Below, piece after piece: positions 1-7,209 of a stretch of 26,125 nucleotides of DNA (its first letter is position 1; each line of letters begins with the position of its first letter). The position numbers and the translations under genes were made by a program. Below the pieces are notes generated by a model, which did no database searches, was not told the origin of the DNA, and worked only from the letters and a program-made list of their open reading frames with translations. Where the stretch lies: the NCBI GenBank assembly GCA_002493965.1, contig DLAP01000074.1, forward strand, positions 2,255-28,379. Direction: 5' to 3'. Source of the stretch: Clostridiales bacterium UBA7044 (GTDB taxonomy: Bacteria; Bacillota; Clostridia; Oscillospirales; Oscillospiraceae).

Positions 1-611
1 CCGCCCTCACCGGTGTTATAGTAAATACCCAGCTGGGTGGCCGCCCTGGCAAGACTGGCATGGGCGTTATAGCTGATAGAGCCGTAACTCATTGCGGAGA
101 ACATCACCGGCATACTGAGTTCCAGCTGAGGTGGAAGCACACATTTTAGCCGTCCATTCTCGTCCCGGGAGACGGCTTCTGGTTTTTTTCCAAGGAATAC
201 CCTGGTTTCCATGGGCTCCCGAAGGGGATCAATGGAAGGGTTTGTTACCTGGGAGGCATTGATCAGGATTCTGTCCCAGTAAACAGGGAATTCTTTTGGG
301 CTGCCCATGGAGGATAGCAGCACCCCGCCGGAATTTGCCTGCTTGTAGATTTCCCGGATGGTATCGCCCCGCCAGTTTGCGTTTTCCCGCAAAGTACAGT
401 CGCTTTTTACGATTTTCAGCGCCCTGGTGGGACACATGGAAACGCAGCGCTGGCAGTTGACACATTTCGTCTCATCACTGCGCATAAGCTTGTGCTCCCC
501 GTCAAAGTGGTGTACCTCGTTGGCGCATTGCCGCTCACAGACACGGCAGAGGGTGCAGCGGCTTTCGTTTCGCACCACTTCAAATTCCGGATAAAGAAAC
601 TCGATGCCCAT
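1..611 (-). CDS. Glutamate synthase FMN-domain subunit with N-terminal ferredoxin domain (partial, 3' end outside window)
   Basis: About 203 codons are visible; the gene runs off the window. The N-terminus carries two 4Fe-4S motifs, CTLCRVCERQC (Cys19, 22, 25, 29) and CVNCQRCVSMCP (Cys50, 53, 56, 60). It then enters the GltB central FMN domain, with the motif VMFSAMSYGSISYNAHASLA near residues 169-188 and NTGEGG at the window edge. In this split, archaeal-type architecture the protein would make glutamate from 2-oxoglutarate using ammonia from the separate glutaminase subunit and electrons through the ferredoxin domain; it is cytosolic. Its ATG (611-609) shares one base with the stop of the upstream glutaminase gene (TAATG), so the two are probably translationally coupled and made in equal amounts. 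The electron donor cannot be told from the window. A third subunit (GXGXG domain) would be expected downstream, outside the window. Confidence 0.88.
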   Translation of the reverse strand, partial: MGIEFLYPEFEVVRNESRCTLCRVCERQCANEVHHFDGEHKLMRSDETKCVNCQRCVSMCPTRALKIVKSDCTLRENANWRGDTIREIYKQANSGGVLLSSMGSPKEFPVYWDRILINASQVTNPSIDPLREPMETRVFLGKKPEAVSRDENGRLKCVLPPQLELSMPVMFSAMSYGSISYNAHASLARAATQLGIYYNTGEG

Positions 612-1702
612 TAAAACGCACCATCCTTCACATTCACAATGACAGGCTCTCCGCCGGCGGGGGCCCAGATGTTTTCCGCGTGGGGTTCCATGGCACGAAT
701 CGCGGCTTCTTCACTGGCAATGAATACCTTATCGTCCTTTTCCCCCACAACCATGGACCGCAGCTTCAGGCGATCATTCAGGGCCATCAGGCCGCCTTCA
801 AAGCCAAAGACAATGGAGAACGGGCCCGTAATCAGCAGGCTGGAGAACACGGTTCGCAGATAGGAAAGCTGCCGCCGCTGGGCCTCGTCCTTTTTCTGGA
901 TGGTACTCCAGAATGGGGCGGCAATGACCGATGCCGCCTCTTCCAGTGTCAGTCCCTGAAGGCGCAGCAGATAGTCCATGATGTAGGTAATAACCTCGGT
1001 ATCCGTCTGTAAATTACACTTATAGCCGAACATTTCGATAAAGCGGCGGTTGGCGTCAAAGGAGGAAATCTCGCCATTGTGAACGATGGAATAATCCAGC
1101 AGGGTAAACGGATGGGCGCCGCCCCACCAGCCGGGCGTGTTGGTGGGATATCGGCCATGGGCTGTCCAGGAATAGCCCGCATACTCTTCCAGCCTGTAGA
1201 ACACCCCTACGTCTTCCGGAAATCCCACAGCCTTAAAGGCGCCCATATTCTTACCGCTGGAGAACACATAGGCGCCGGGCATTTCGGTGTTGATCTTCAT
1301 GACCGTTCTTGTCACAAATTCCCGTTCATCCACCTGCATGGCCATCAGCGCGGAGCGCAGAGGCGCCACAAAATAGCGCCAGAGGATGGGCTCGTCGGTA
1401 ATCGCCGGAATCTTCCTGGTGGGAATGATCTCGGATTTGACGATTTCAAACCGTTCCTTCAGAAAGACTTCACAATTTTTACGAGTAGTCCGCTCGTTAA
1501 AAAACAAATGCAGGGCATAGAAGTCTTTATACTCCGGATAAATTCCATATGCCGCGAAACCGCCGCCCAGTCCGTTTGAGCGCTCATGCATCGGCTTCAT
1601 GGCCTGGCAGATCATTTTACCGGACATTCGTTTTCCGTCTCTGGAAATGACGGCGGCGATGGCGCATCCGGAAGGAATGCGCACCTGACCTTCAAGCTTC
1701 AT
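611..1702 (-). CDS. Glutamate synthase glutaminase (class II amidotransferase) subunit
   Basis: This 363-residue protein has the Ntn-hydrolase glutaminase fold used by glutamate synthase. Visible motifs are SGCAIAAV around Cys13, AHGRYPTNTPGWWGGAHPF in the middle, VHNGEIS and QTDTEV. Cys13 is the likely nucleophile, which implies removal of about 12 residues to expose it, as in other propeptide-bearing class II amidotransferases (inference). It hydrolyses glutamine and passes ammonia to the FMN subunit encoded immediately downstream with a one-base overlap. In standard bacterial GltB this domain is fused to the synthase; here it is a separate gene, as in archaeal-type enzymes. The ATG at 1702 follows GGAGAGG with an 11-nt gap. 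A near-consensus promoter at 1798-1826 and a leader terminator hairpin at 1732-1783 precede it. It is divergent from the glutamine synthetase gene. Confidence 0.88.
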   Translation of the reverse strand: MKLEGQVRIPSGCAIAAVISRDGKRMSGKMICQAMKPMHERSNGLGGGFAAYGIYPEYKDFYALHLFFNERTTRKNCEVFLKERFEIVKSEIIPTRKIPAITDEPILWRYFVAPLRSALMAMQVDEREFVTRTVMKINTEMPGAYVFSSGKNMGAFKAVGFPEDVGVFYRLEEYAGYSWTAHGRYPTNTPGWWGGAHPFTLLDYSIVHNGEISSFDANRRFIEMFGYKCNLQTDTEVITYIMDYLLRLQGLTLEEAASVIAAPFWSTIQKKDEAQRRQLSYLRTVFSSLLITGPFSIVFGFEGGLMALNDRLKLRSMVVGEKDDKVFIASEEAAIRAMEPHAENIWAPAGGEPVIVNVKDGAF

Positions 1703-1791
1703 TTTTTCTCAGTCCTCTCCAGCAAGAATACAAAAAAGCGGCGTCCATTGGCAGAAATCCCCGATTTCTGTCCATGAACGCCGTTGCTCAT
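1699..1791 (-). other. Possible leader ORF of 30 codons coupled to the glutaminase gene
   Basis: An open frame starts with ATG at 1791-1789, exactly where transcription from the promoter at 1798-1826 is predicted to begin, so it would be leaderless. It spans the leader hairpin and ends in TGA (1701-1699), which overlaps the glutaminase ATG as ATGA. The peptide begins MSNGVHGQKSG and ends LLERTEKK. A 31-codon open frame can arise by chance, and the codons show no obvious regulatory run; its position is the only evidence. Confidence 0.2.
1732..1783 (-). terminator. Leader terminator/attenuator hairpin of the glutamate synthase operon
   Basis: Read on the minus strand, the arm starting CGGCGTTCATGG at 1783 pairs with the arm ending GGACGCCG at 1739 through about 19 of 21 positions. 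A six-T run follows (1737-1732). The hairpin begins about 8 nt after the predicted transcription start and lies before the first gene, so it can act only as an attenuator or a 5' stabilising structure. Confidence 0.6.
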
Positions 1792-1797
1792 AATGGT

Positions 1798-1826
1798 ATT
1801 ATATGCTACAGGCAATCATTTGTCAA
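1798..1826 (-). promoter_or_regulatory. Consensus sigma-A promoter for the glutamate synthase operon
   Basis: On the minus strand, TTGACA (1826-1821), a 17-nt spacer and TATAAT (1803-1798) match the consensus at all twelve positions. The predicted start is A1791. Confidence 0.88.
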
Positions 1827-1863
1827 TGTGTACAACAACCAAAAACTTTTTTTGTGCAGGGTG

Positions 1864-1892
1864 TTGACAAATGGGGATCTCTGGTGTATGAT
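1864..1892 (+). promoter_or_regulatory. Sigma-A promoter for glutamine synthetase
   Basis: TTGACA (1864-1869), a 17-nt spacer and TATGAT (1887-1892). The predicted start is A1899. Only about 37 bp separate this -35 box from that of the divergent glutamate synthase promoter, so a regulator bound between them could affect both. Confidence 0.85.
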
Positions 1893-1905
1893 GCTCCCAT
1901 AAGGC

Positions 1906-1944
1906 AAAGGCGTCTTTGAGCTGTAAGTTCAAAGACGCCTTTTT
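1906..1944 (+). terminator. Leader terminator/attenuator hairpin of glutamine synthetase
   Basis: AAAGGCGTCTTTGA (1906-1919) pairs perfectly with TCAAAGACGCCTTT (1929-1942) across a 9-nt loop, and a T-run reaches 1944. It starts 7 nt after the predicted transcription start and upstream of the ribosome site, so full-length glnN mRNA must read through it. Conditional antitermination is plausible; a 5' stabiliser is the alternative. Confidence 0.65.
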
Positions 1945-1970
1945 CATTTTAACAAAAAGGAGCGTTTGTT

Positions 1971-4064
1971 ATGGGTACGGTTTCTGATTATTTTGGCTGT
2001 CTGGTGTTTGACGACCGGGTTATGAAGGCGAATTTGAGCGCCGACGTTTACCAGTCCCTGCGCAAAACCATTGATGAGGGTGCGAAACTGGATTTAAGCG
2101 TGGCCAACGCCGTGGCGGCAGCCATGAAGGATTGGGCGGTAGCAGGCGGCGCAACCCATTTTACCCATTGGTTCCAGCCGCTGACCGGGATTACCGCCGA
2201 GAAGCATGACAGCTTCATCACCCCCGCACCGGACGGCGGTGTGATCATGGATTTCTCCGGCAAGGAGCTGATCAAGGGCGAGCCGGATGCCAGCTCCTTC
2301 CCCTCCGGCGGCCTGCGGGCGACCTTTGAAGCCCGGGGCTATACCGCGTGGGATCCTACCTCTTATGCCTTTATCAAAGGCAAAACTCTGTGCATCCCCA
2401 CGGCCTTCTGCTCCTACGGCGGCGAGGCGCTGGATAAGAAGACGCCCCTGCTGCGCTCCATGGAAGCCCTGAACCGTCAGGCTATGCGGATCCTGAAGCT
2501 GTTCGGCAATGAAAACGTAAAGTGCGTCCGCACCTCCGTTGGTCCCGAGCAGGAATACTTCCTGATTCCCAAGGAGCTGTACGAAAAGCGGGAGGATCTG
2601 ATCTACACCGGCAGAACCCTCTTTGGCGCCAAGCCTCCCAAGGGACAGGAAATGGATGATCACTACTTTGGCGTGATTAAGCCCCGGGTGGCGGCCTACA
2701 TGGCGGAACTGAACGAGGAACTGTGGAAGCTGGGGATTCTTGCCAAGACGGAGCATAACGAGGTAGCGCCGGCCCAGCACGAACTGGCTCCCATTTATAC
2801 GACTACCAACGTCGCCACCGATCACAACCAGCTGACCATGGAGATTATGCAGAAGATTGCCTCCCGGCATGGTCTGGTGTGCCTCCTCCACGAAAAGCCC
2901 TTCGCCGGTGTCAACGGCTCCGGCAAGCATAACAACTGGTCCATTGCCACAGATACCGGGGTGAATCTGCTGTCTCCCGGCGAGACTCCTTATGAAAACG
3001 CCCAGTTCCTGCTGTTCCTGTGCGCGGTGATCAAGGCCGTGGACGATTACCAGGATCTGCTGCGCATTGCTGTCGCCACCGCCGGCAACGACCATCGGCT
3101 GGGCGCCAACGAAGCGCCTCCGGCCGTGGTTTCCATCTTCCTGGGTGAGGAACTGCAGGGGATTCTGGATGCCATTGAAAACGACACCCCCTACGAGGCG
3201 GCCAAGAAGAAAACCATGAAGCTGGGTGTGGATGTTCTGCCCCGCTTCCCCAGAGATACCACTGACCGCAACCGCACCTCCCCCTTCGCCTTCACCGGCA
3301 ATAAGTTTGAATTCCGTATGGTTGGCTCCTCCAATTCCATTGCCTGCGCCAACATCATGCTCAACGCTGCCGTTGCCGAGTCCCTGAAGATCTACGCCGA
3401 CCGGCTGGAAGGAGCGGAGGACTTCCCCCAGAAGCTCCATGAGATGATCCAAAAGACCATTAAGGACCACAAGCGGATCATCTTCAACGGAAACGGCTAC
3501 GACGAAGCCTGGCTGGAGGAAGCCGCCCGACGGGGCCTTTCCAACTATCCCACAACCCCTGACTGCATTCCCCACTGTCTGGATGAAAAGAATGTGCAGA
3601 TGCTGACCGCTCACAGGGTCTTCTCCCTGGCGGAACTGAAATCCCGCTGTGATATTCAGCTGGAGAATTACTGCAAGACCGTTCTCATCGAGGCGAATAC
3701 CATGATCGATATGGCCCGGAAGCAGATTCTCCCCGCCGTTCAAGGCTATACCGGCGAACTGGCGAAAACCGTTGCGGCAAAACGGAGCGTGATCTCCGAC
3801 ATCGCCTGCGGCTATGAGACCGGCCTGATTGTCAAGCTGTCCACGCTGGCCGATCAGATTGCGGCAAGGACGGATGCTCTGGAAGAGGCAGTGCTGGGTC
3901 TGAAGCATTCCACGGATGTGTTCCAGGAGTCTGCGACCATCCGGGATACCGTCCTTGGAAGAATGGCGGCGCTCCGCGCGGCGGCGGATGAAGCGGAAAC
4001 CGTTACCGCGGAAAAGTATTGGCCCTTCCCCACCTACGGCGAACTGCTGTTTGGTGTGCATTAA
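1971..4064 (+). CDS. glnN: Glutamine synthetase type III
   Basis: A 697-residue cytosolic enzyme that makes glutamine from glutamate, ammonium and ATP. The length (about 700 rather than about 450 residues) and the N-terminal segment before the catalytic core mark the type III family. Visible blocks are GPEQEYFLI, EHNEVAPAQHELAPIYTTTN, KPFAGVNGSGKHNNWS (residues 309-324), AGNDHRLGANEAPPAVVSIF, DTTDRNRTSPFAFTGNKFEF and FRMVGSSNSIACANIMLN. The C-terminal part contains a long helical extension. AAGGAG (1957-1962) lies 8 nt before the ATG. The gene has its own promoter and leader hairpin and is divergent from glutamate synthase, its partner in ammonium assimilation. No GlnR-type site or known riboswitch was recognised. 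The identification is secure. Confidence 0.96.
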   Translation: MGTVSDYFGCLVFDDRVMKANLSADVYQSLRKTIDEGAKLDLSVANAVAAAMKDWAVAGGATHFTHWFQPLTGITAEKHDSFITPAPDGGVIMDFSGKELIKGEPDASSFPSGGLRATFEARGYTAWDPTSYAFIKGKTLCIPTAFCSYGGEALDKKTPLLRSMEALNRQAMRILKLFGNENVKCVRTSVGPEQEYFLIPKELYEKREDLIYTGRTLFGAKPPKGQEMDDHYFGVIKPRVAAYMAELNEELWKLGILAKTEHNEVAPAQHELAPIYTTTNVATDHNQLTMEIMQKIASRHGLVCLLHEKPFAGVNGSGKHNNWSIATDTGVNLLSPGETPYENAQFLLFLCAVIKAVDDYQDLLRIAVATAGNDHRLGANEAPPAVVSIFLGEELQGILDAIENDTPYEAAKKKTMKLGVDVLPRFPRDTTDRNRTSPFAFTGNKFEFRMVGSSNSIACANIMLNAAVAESLKIYADRLEGAEDFPQKLHEMIQKTIKDHKRIIFNGNGYDEAWLEEAARRGLSNYPTTPDCIPHCLDEKNVQMLTAHRVFSLAELKSRCDIQLENYCKTVLIEANTMIDMARKQILPAVQGYTGELAKTVAAKRSVISDIACGYETGLIVKLSTLADQIAARTDALEEAVLGLKHSTDVFQESATIRDTVLGRMAALRAAADEAETVTAEKYWPFPTYGELLFGVH

Positions 4065-4085
4065 CGTTTGGGCTGTTCCAGAATT

Positions 4086-4109
4086 GGGGGGCTGAAATAT
4101 CAGCACCCC
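4086..4109 (+). terminator. Weak hairpin after glnN
   Basis: GGGG-GCTGA pairs with TCAGC-CCCC around a four-base AATA loop with one internal mismatch. There is no T-run after it, so it would be a weak or partial terminator. No clear promoter is visible between it and purC, and some readthrough from glnN into purC is possible. Confidence 0.3.
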
Positions 4110-4165
4110 TTCTGTAAGAGGATTTCCATACTAAGGCATACGGATAAAAATAGGAGGTTTTCAAA

Positions 4166-4879
4166 ATGCAAAAGAAAGAACAGCTTTACGAGGGCAAGGC
4201 GAAAAAGGTTTTCGCGACGGAGTGTCCGGAACTGCTGATCGTGCAGTATAAGGACGATGCCACCGCATTCAATGGCCTAAAGAAGGGAACCATTTCCGGA
4301 AAAGGTGTCATCAACAATCAGATGAGCAACCGGCTGATGGCGATGCTGGAATGCAGCGGGGTTCCCACGCATTATGTGCAGGAGCTAAATGACCGTGAGA
4401 CGCTGGTGAAGAAGGTATCCATCGTTCCCCTGGAGGTCATTGTCCGCAATATCGCCGCAGGCTCCTTTGCTAAGCATTACGGAGTGGAGGAGGGCGTGGT
4501 GTTCGACCAGCCCACCATTGAATTTTCCTATAAGAATGACGCTCTGGGAGATCCTCTGCTGAATACCAGCCATGCGCTGGCGCTGAAGCTTGCTTCCGAA
4601 GAAGAAATCGAGATCATCAAGGTCTATGCCTTTCGGGTCAACGAGCTGCTGAAGGCGTTCTGGAAGTCCTGCGGTGTCACATTGGTAGATTTTAAGCTGG
4701 AGTTTGGCCGGCTGGCTGACGGTACCATTGTGTTAGCTGACGAGATCAGCCCCGATACCAGCCGCCTATGGGACAGTGAAACCGGCGAAAAACTGGATAA
4801 GGACCGGTTCCGTCGGGATCTTGGCGGTGTAGAGGAAGCCTATGCCGAGATCATGCACCGATTGGAAGCACACCTGTAA
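4166..4879 (+). CDS. purC: Phosphoribosylaminoimidazole-succinocarboxamide synthase (SAICAR synthetase)
   Basis: A 237-residue enzyme of normal family length that condenses CAIR with aspartate using ATP in purine biosynthesis. Visible motifs are LYEGKAKKVF (residues 7-16), the SAICAR synthetase signature VPLEVIVRNIAAGSFAKHYG (88-107), LVDFKLEFGR (173-182) and DEISPDTSRLWD (192-203). AGGAGG (4152-4157) lies 8 nt before the ATG. It lies 102 bp after glnN and 200 bp before purF, on the same strand. purC and purF normally belong to one pur cluster; here only these two are present and the rest of the pathway must be elsewhere. Confidence 0.96.
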   Translation: MQKKEQLYEGKAKKVFATECPELLIVQYKDDATAFNGLKKGTISGKGVINNQMSNRLMAMLECSGVPTHYVQELNDRETLVKKVSIVPLEVIVRNIAAGSFAKHYGVEEGVVFDQPTIEFSYKNDALGDPLLNTSHALALKLASEEEIEIIKVYAFRVNELLKAFWKSCGVTLVDFKLEFGRLADGTIVLADEISPDTSRLWDSETGEKLDKDRFRRDLGGVEEAYAEIMHRLEAHL

Positions 4880-4885
4880 GGCGCG

Positions 4886-5058
4886 GGTGCTGCTTATGGG
4901 CGCAAAAAATTTTCATGCCAGGTATTGGCACCACAATGAACGAAAGCACGAGCAGCATGAAAATTTTTTGTGTGCATCTGCACCGGTTGCCCCGTTAGGG
5001 GCGAGGTGCAGGCACTTAAATAAATTGTTTACTGTGAATGCGCAGCTTTCACAGTAAA
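4886..5058 (+). other. Structured purC-purF spacer with three successive inverted repeats
   Basis: First, CAAAAAATTTTCATGC (4903-4918) and its exact complement (4955-4970) flank a 36-nt loop that itself contains TGCCA-GGTAT-TGGCA; wobble pairs extend the stem to 4900 and 4973. Second, a nested hairpin pairs TGCACC (4979-4984) with GGTGCA (5005-5010) and, inside it, GCCCC with GGGGC. Third, TTTACTGTGAA (5028-5038) pairs with TTCACAGTAAA (5048-5058), ending 7 nt before the purF ribosome site. None has a canonical T-run after it. It could be a leader RNA, an mRNA-processing region or an inserted palindromic element; I do not recognise a known riboswitch. Confidence 0.55.
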
Positions 5059-5079
5059 TGCCGGTCTGGAGGCCCTTAC

Positions 5080-6504
5080 ATGAGTATCCATGAAGAATGT
5101 GGCGTTTTCGGTGTGTACAGCAGTTATGCGCAAGACGTTGCCGCTCTTGCCTATTATGGACTCTATGCCCTTCAGCACCGAGGGCAGGAGAGCTGCGGAA
5201 TTGTAGTCAATGACGATGGTGTATTTGCCTCCCATAAGGGCCTGGGGCTGGTCAGCGAAGTATTCACCGAACAGGAAATGAAGAAATTCCCCTATGGCGA
5301 AATCGCGGTGGGTCATGTACGCTACGGCACCACAGGCGGGAACAGCTTAAGCAACTGCCAGCCCATCCAGGTCAATCACCTGAAGGGCAAGCTGGCTGTC
5401 GCCCACAACGGGAACCTGAGCAACGCGCTCATGCTGCGCCGGGAGCTGGAGCTGTCCGGGGCTATCTTCCATTCCACCTCCGACACCGAAACCATTGCCT
5501 ATGTCATTACCCGGGAGCGGATTACGGCGCCTTCCATTCAGGAAGCTGTCAGCAGGGCAATGGATCGGCTGGACGGCGCCTATTCCCTGGTTCTGATGTC
5601 CGCGGCAAAGCTGATCGCTGTGCGGGACCCCCATGGCTTTCGTCCTCTGTGCTATGGGCAGATGGAAGACGGCACCTATATCGTCGCGTCGGAAACCTGC
5701 GCCCTCAACGCGGTGGGCGCAAAATTCGAGAGGGATATTCTGCCCGGTGAGATCCTTACGATTGACAGCAGCGGGGTTTTCAGTGACCGGAGGCACTGCG
5801 GTACGGTCGCCAAGCGGCTTTGTATTTTCGAACACATTTACTTTTCCCGTCCTGATTCTGTGATCGAAGGAGTCAGCGTCCACGATGCCAGAATGAAAGC
5901 GGGCGCCATTTTGGCAAGCGCCCATCCGGCGGATGCGGATATTGTCATTGGCGTTCCGGATTCCGGCTTGGATGCGGCTCAGGGATATTCCCGCGCGTCC
6001 GGGATTCCTTACGGAATTGGGCTGATTAAAAATAAATACATTGGGCGCACCTTTATTTCACCAGGTCAGGATCGCCGGGTGGATCAGGTAAAGATCAAGC
6101 TGAACCCTGTGGAAAGCGAGATCCGTGGCAAGCGTGTGGTACTGATCGACGACTCCATTGTCCGGGGAACCACCTCCGCCCGAATTGTGAAGCTAATACG
6201 GGATGCCGGCGCGAAGGAAATCCATATGCGCATTTCCGCTCCGCCTTTCCTGTACCCCTGTTATTATGGTACGGATATCGACTCTCCGGAGCATTTGATT
6301 GCCTCCCATCACAGTGTGGAGAAAATCGCGCAGATGATTGGAGTGGATTCCCTGGGCTATCTCCCAATAGAAAACCTGAAGGAACTTTGCGGCAGCGACG
6401 GCTATTGCAGCGCCTGCTTCTCAGGCTGTTATCCCACTGCTGTCCCCACAGATACCAGAAAGGATCAATTTGAAGAGAAGCTGTCCAAAAGAAAACAGTG
6501 GTAA
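5080..6504 (+). CDS. purF: Amidophosphoribosyltransferase (glutamine PRPP amidotransferase)
   Basis: A 474-residue cytosolic enzyme for the first committed step of purine synthesis: PRPP plus glutamine gives phosphoribosylamine. The start at 5080 (MSIHEECGVFG) is chosen over an in-frame ATG at 5038 because CTGGAGG lies at 5066-5072 and because it places the nucleophile at Cys7, after a short removable propeptide. The N-terminal glutaminase half contains LQHRGQESCG, GHVRYGTTG, AHNGNLSN and STSDTE. The C-terminal phosphoribosyltransferase half has the PRPP loop VVLIDDSIVRGTT (353-365). Cys248, Cys394, Cys443 and Cys446 match the 4Fe-4S ligands of the Bacillus-type enzyme, so it is probably an iron-sulfur, oxygen-sensitive form. 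The structured spacer upstream may control it. Confidence 0.96.
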   Translation: MSIHEECGVFGVYSSYAQDVAALAYYGLYALQHRGQESCGIVVNDDGVFASHKGLGLVSEVFTEQEMKKFPYGEIAVGHVRYGTTGGNSLSNCQPIQVNHLKGKLAVAHNGNLSNALMLRRELELSGAIFHSTSDTETIAYVITRERITAPSIQEAVSRAMDRLDGAYSLVLMSAAKLIAVRDPHGFRPLCYGQMEDGTYIVASETCALNAVGAKFERDILPGEILTIDSSGVFSDRRHCGTVAKRLCIFEHIYFSRPDSVIEGVSVHDARMKAGAILASAHPADADIVIGVPDSGLDAAQGYSRASGIPYGIGLIKNKYIGRTFISPGQDRRVDQVKIKLNPVESEIRGKRVVLIDDSIVRGTTSARIVKLIRDAGAKEIHMRISAPPFLYPCYYGTDIDSPEHLIASHHSVEKIAQMIGVDSLGYLPIENLKELCGSDGYCSACFSGCYPTAVPTDTRKDQFEEKLSKRKQW

Positions 6505-6736
6505 ACGCATGAACAGGCATTGCAGGGGGCGGTTTAAGAACGCAGCCAGCTTTTCATCCACCTGTATTTATAATGAAAGATTTTAATTAGAGAATCCTAT
6601 GAGACGGGTTTTCAAGATTTTCGAGCCCAAAAATCTTGAAAACGGCACTGCCATCGCAATGGCGTACAGAGCGCTTTTTGCCGAAGGCGGCTCTTGCTGC
6701 GCAAGGGCCGCCCTTTCGAATCCTGAATCCGATGGC
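6505..6736. repeat. Gene-free spacer after purF with several hairpins, repeat-like
   Basis: I see no supported gene here. GTTTTCAAGATTTT (6608-6621) pairs perfectly with AAAATCTTGAAAAC (6630-6643). Further on, GGCGGC-CTTGC pairs with GCAAG-GCCGCC (about 6687-6713), and CCATCGCAATGG is a short palindrome near 6651. Short open frames across it read as low-complexity shadows. The style resembles the palindromic clusters at 11283-11755, but I cannot show that it is the same family. Confidence 0.35.
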
Positions 6737-6775
6737 AAAAATAAGACACCACCCACAGGGTGGTGTCTTATTTTT
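6737..6775 (-). terminator. Terminator of tRNA-Gln (bidirectional shape)
   Basis: An 18-bp perfect stem, 6737-6754 with 6758-6775, closes a three-base loop; its core is AAGACACCACCC. On the minus strand it starts at the tRNA CCA end and finishes in TTATTTTT, a strong intrinsic terminator. A/T runs on both sides mean it could also stop transcription coming from purF. Confidence 0.85.
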
Positions 6776-6848
6776 GGCAGAGGATGAGGGATTCGAACCC
6801 CCGCAAACGGAGTCAGAGTCCGGTGTGCTACCGTTACACAAATCCTCT
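6775..6848 (-). tRNA. tRNA-Gln, anticodon CUG, with encoded CCA
   Basis: On the minus strand the cloverleaf reads: acceptor arm AGAGGAT with ATCCTCT, D arm GTGT-AACGGTAGC-ACAC, anticodon arm CCGGA-CTCTGAC-TCCGT with CTG at positions 34-36, T arm GGGGG-TTCGAAT-CCCTC, then discriminator G and an encoded CCA. It reads CAG codons. The anticodon stem has a C-U mismatch at its first pair (27-43); all other stems are sound. It has its own promoter and terminator and is a single-gene unit. Confidence 0.95.
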
Positions 6849-6863
6849 ATGGAAGCCGCTCTT

Positions 6864-6891
6864 ATTATATGCAATTCCCTCTAATTGTCAA
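6864..6891 (-). promoter_or_regulatory. Consensus promoter for tRNA-Gln
   Basis: On the minus strand, TTGACA (6891-6886), a 16-nt spacer and TATAAT (6869-6864). Both boxes are perfect, which suits a stable RNA gene. The predicted start lies about 9 nt before the mature tRNA 5' end. Confidence 0.88.
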
Positions 6892-7034
6892 GCTTATTTT
6901 TCCTTTTCCCTTGCTTTTTTTCTTCCCTGATTTTCCTTCCCGGCGGCGCCCGGTATCGGAATATTGTTTCTTGTTGATTATCTCCAAAATTGGATTTATA
7001 AAAACGTCAATTGTGCTGAAAATAAAACTATTCC

Positions 7035-7063
7035 TTTACAAATCACAAATTCGGTGTTATAGT
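7035..7063 (+). promoter_or_regulatory. Promoter of the mgl operon
   Basis: TTTACA (7035-7040), a 17-nt spacer and TATAGT (7058-7063); the predicted start is A7070. The preceding stretch 6892-7034 is T-rich and shows nothing else. No convincing catabolite-response element was found. Confidence 0.75.
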
Positions 7064-7099
7064 AAACATAGTTTTTAGGCAATTCTGACAAAAGGCCAT

Positions 7100-7150
7100 A
7101 AGAAAAGGGGTGCCCCTTTTCTTGTTCCCGTGAAACGGGAACAATTTTTT
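7100..7150 (+). terminator. mgl leader hairpins, second one terminator-like
   Basis: The near-palindrome AAGAAAAGGGG-TG-CCCCTTTTCTT (7100-7123) is followed at once by GTTCCCG-TGAAA-CGGGAAC (7124-7142) and then AATTTTTT. Both lie in the 140-nt leader between promoter and mglB. They could attenuate the operon or protect the 5' end of its mRNA. Confidence 0.45.
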
Positions 7151-7209
7151 CCGGCTTTTCCCGGAAACAATTCCGGATAAGCATACATATTTTTTAGGAG
7201 GATCTCGTA

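Noticed and set aside
1899..1970. Considered a T-box or known glutamine riboswitch before glnN
   Set aside because: The leader is only about 72 nt and lacks T-box sequence or any conserved riboswitch core that I know.
2094..4106. 670-codon open frame antisense to glnN
   Set aside because: It mirrors the codon structure of a certain gene on the other strand, has a Gly/His/Gln-rich composition and no recognisable domain; it is a by-product of high GC at third positions.
6587..6884. Several 60-95 codon frames on both strands around tRNA-Gln
   Set aside because: They overlap the tRNA, its terminator and hairpin DNA; such frames are common annotation artefacts.
7124..7142. TGAAACGGGAAC considered as a catabolite-response (cre) site before mglB
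   Set aside because: It does not match the cre consensus around the central CG, and it is explained as part of a hairpin.
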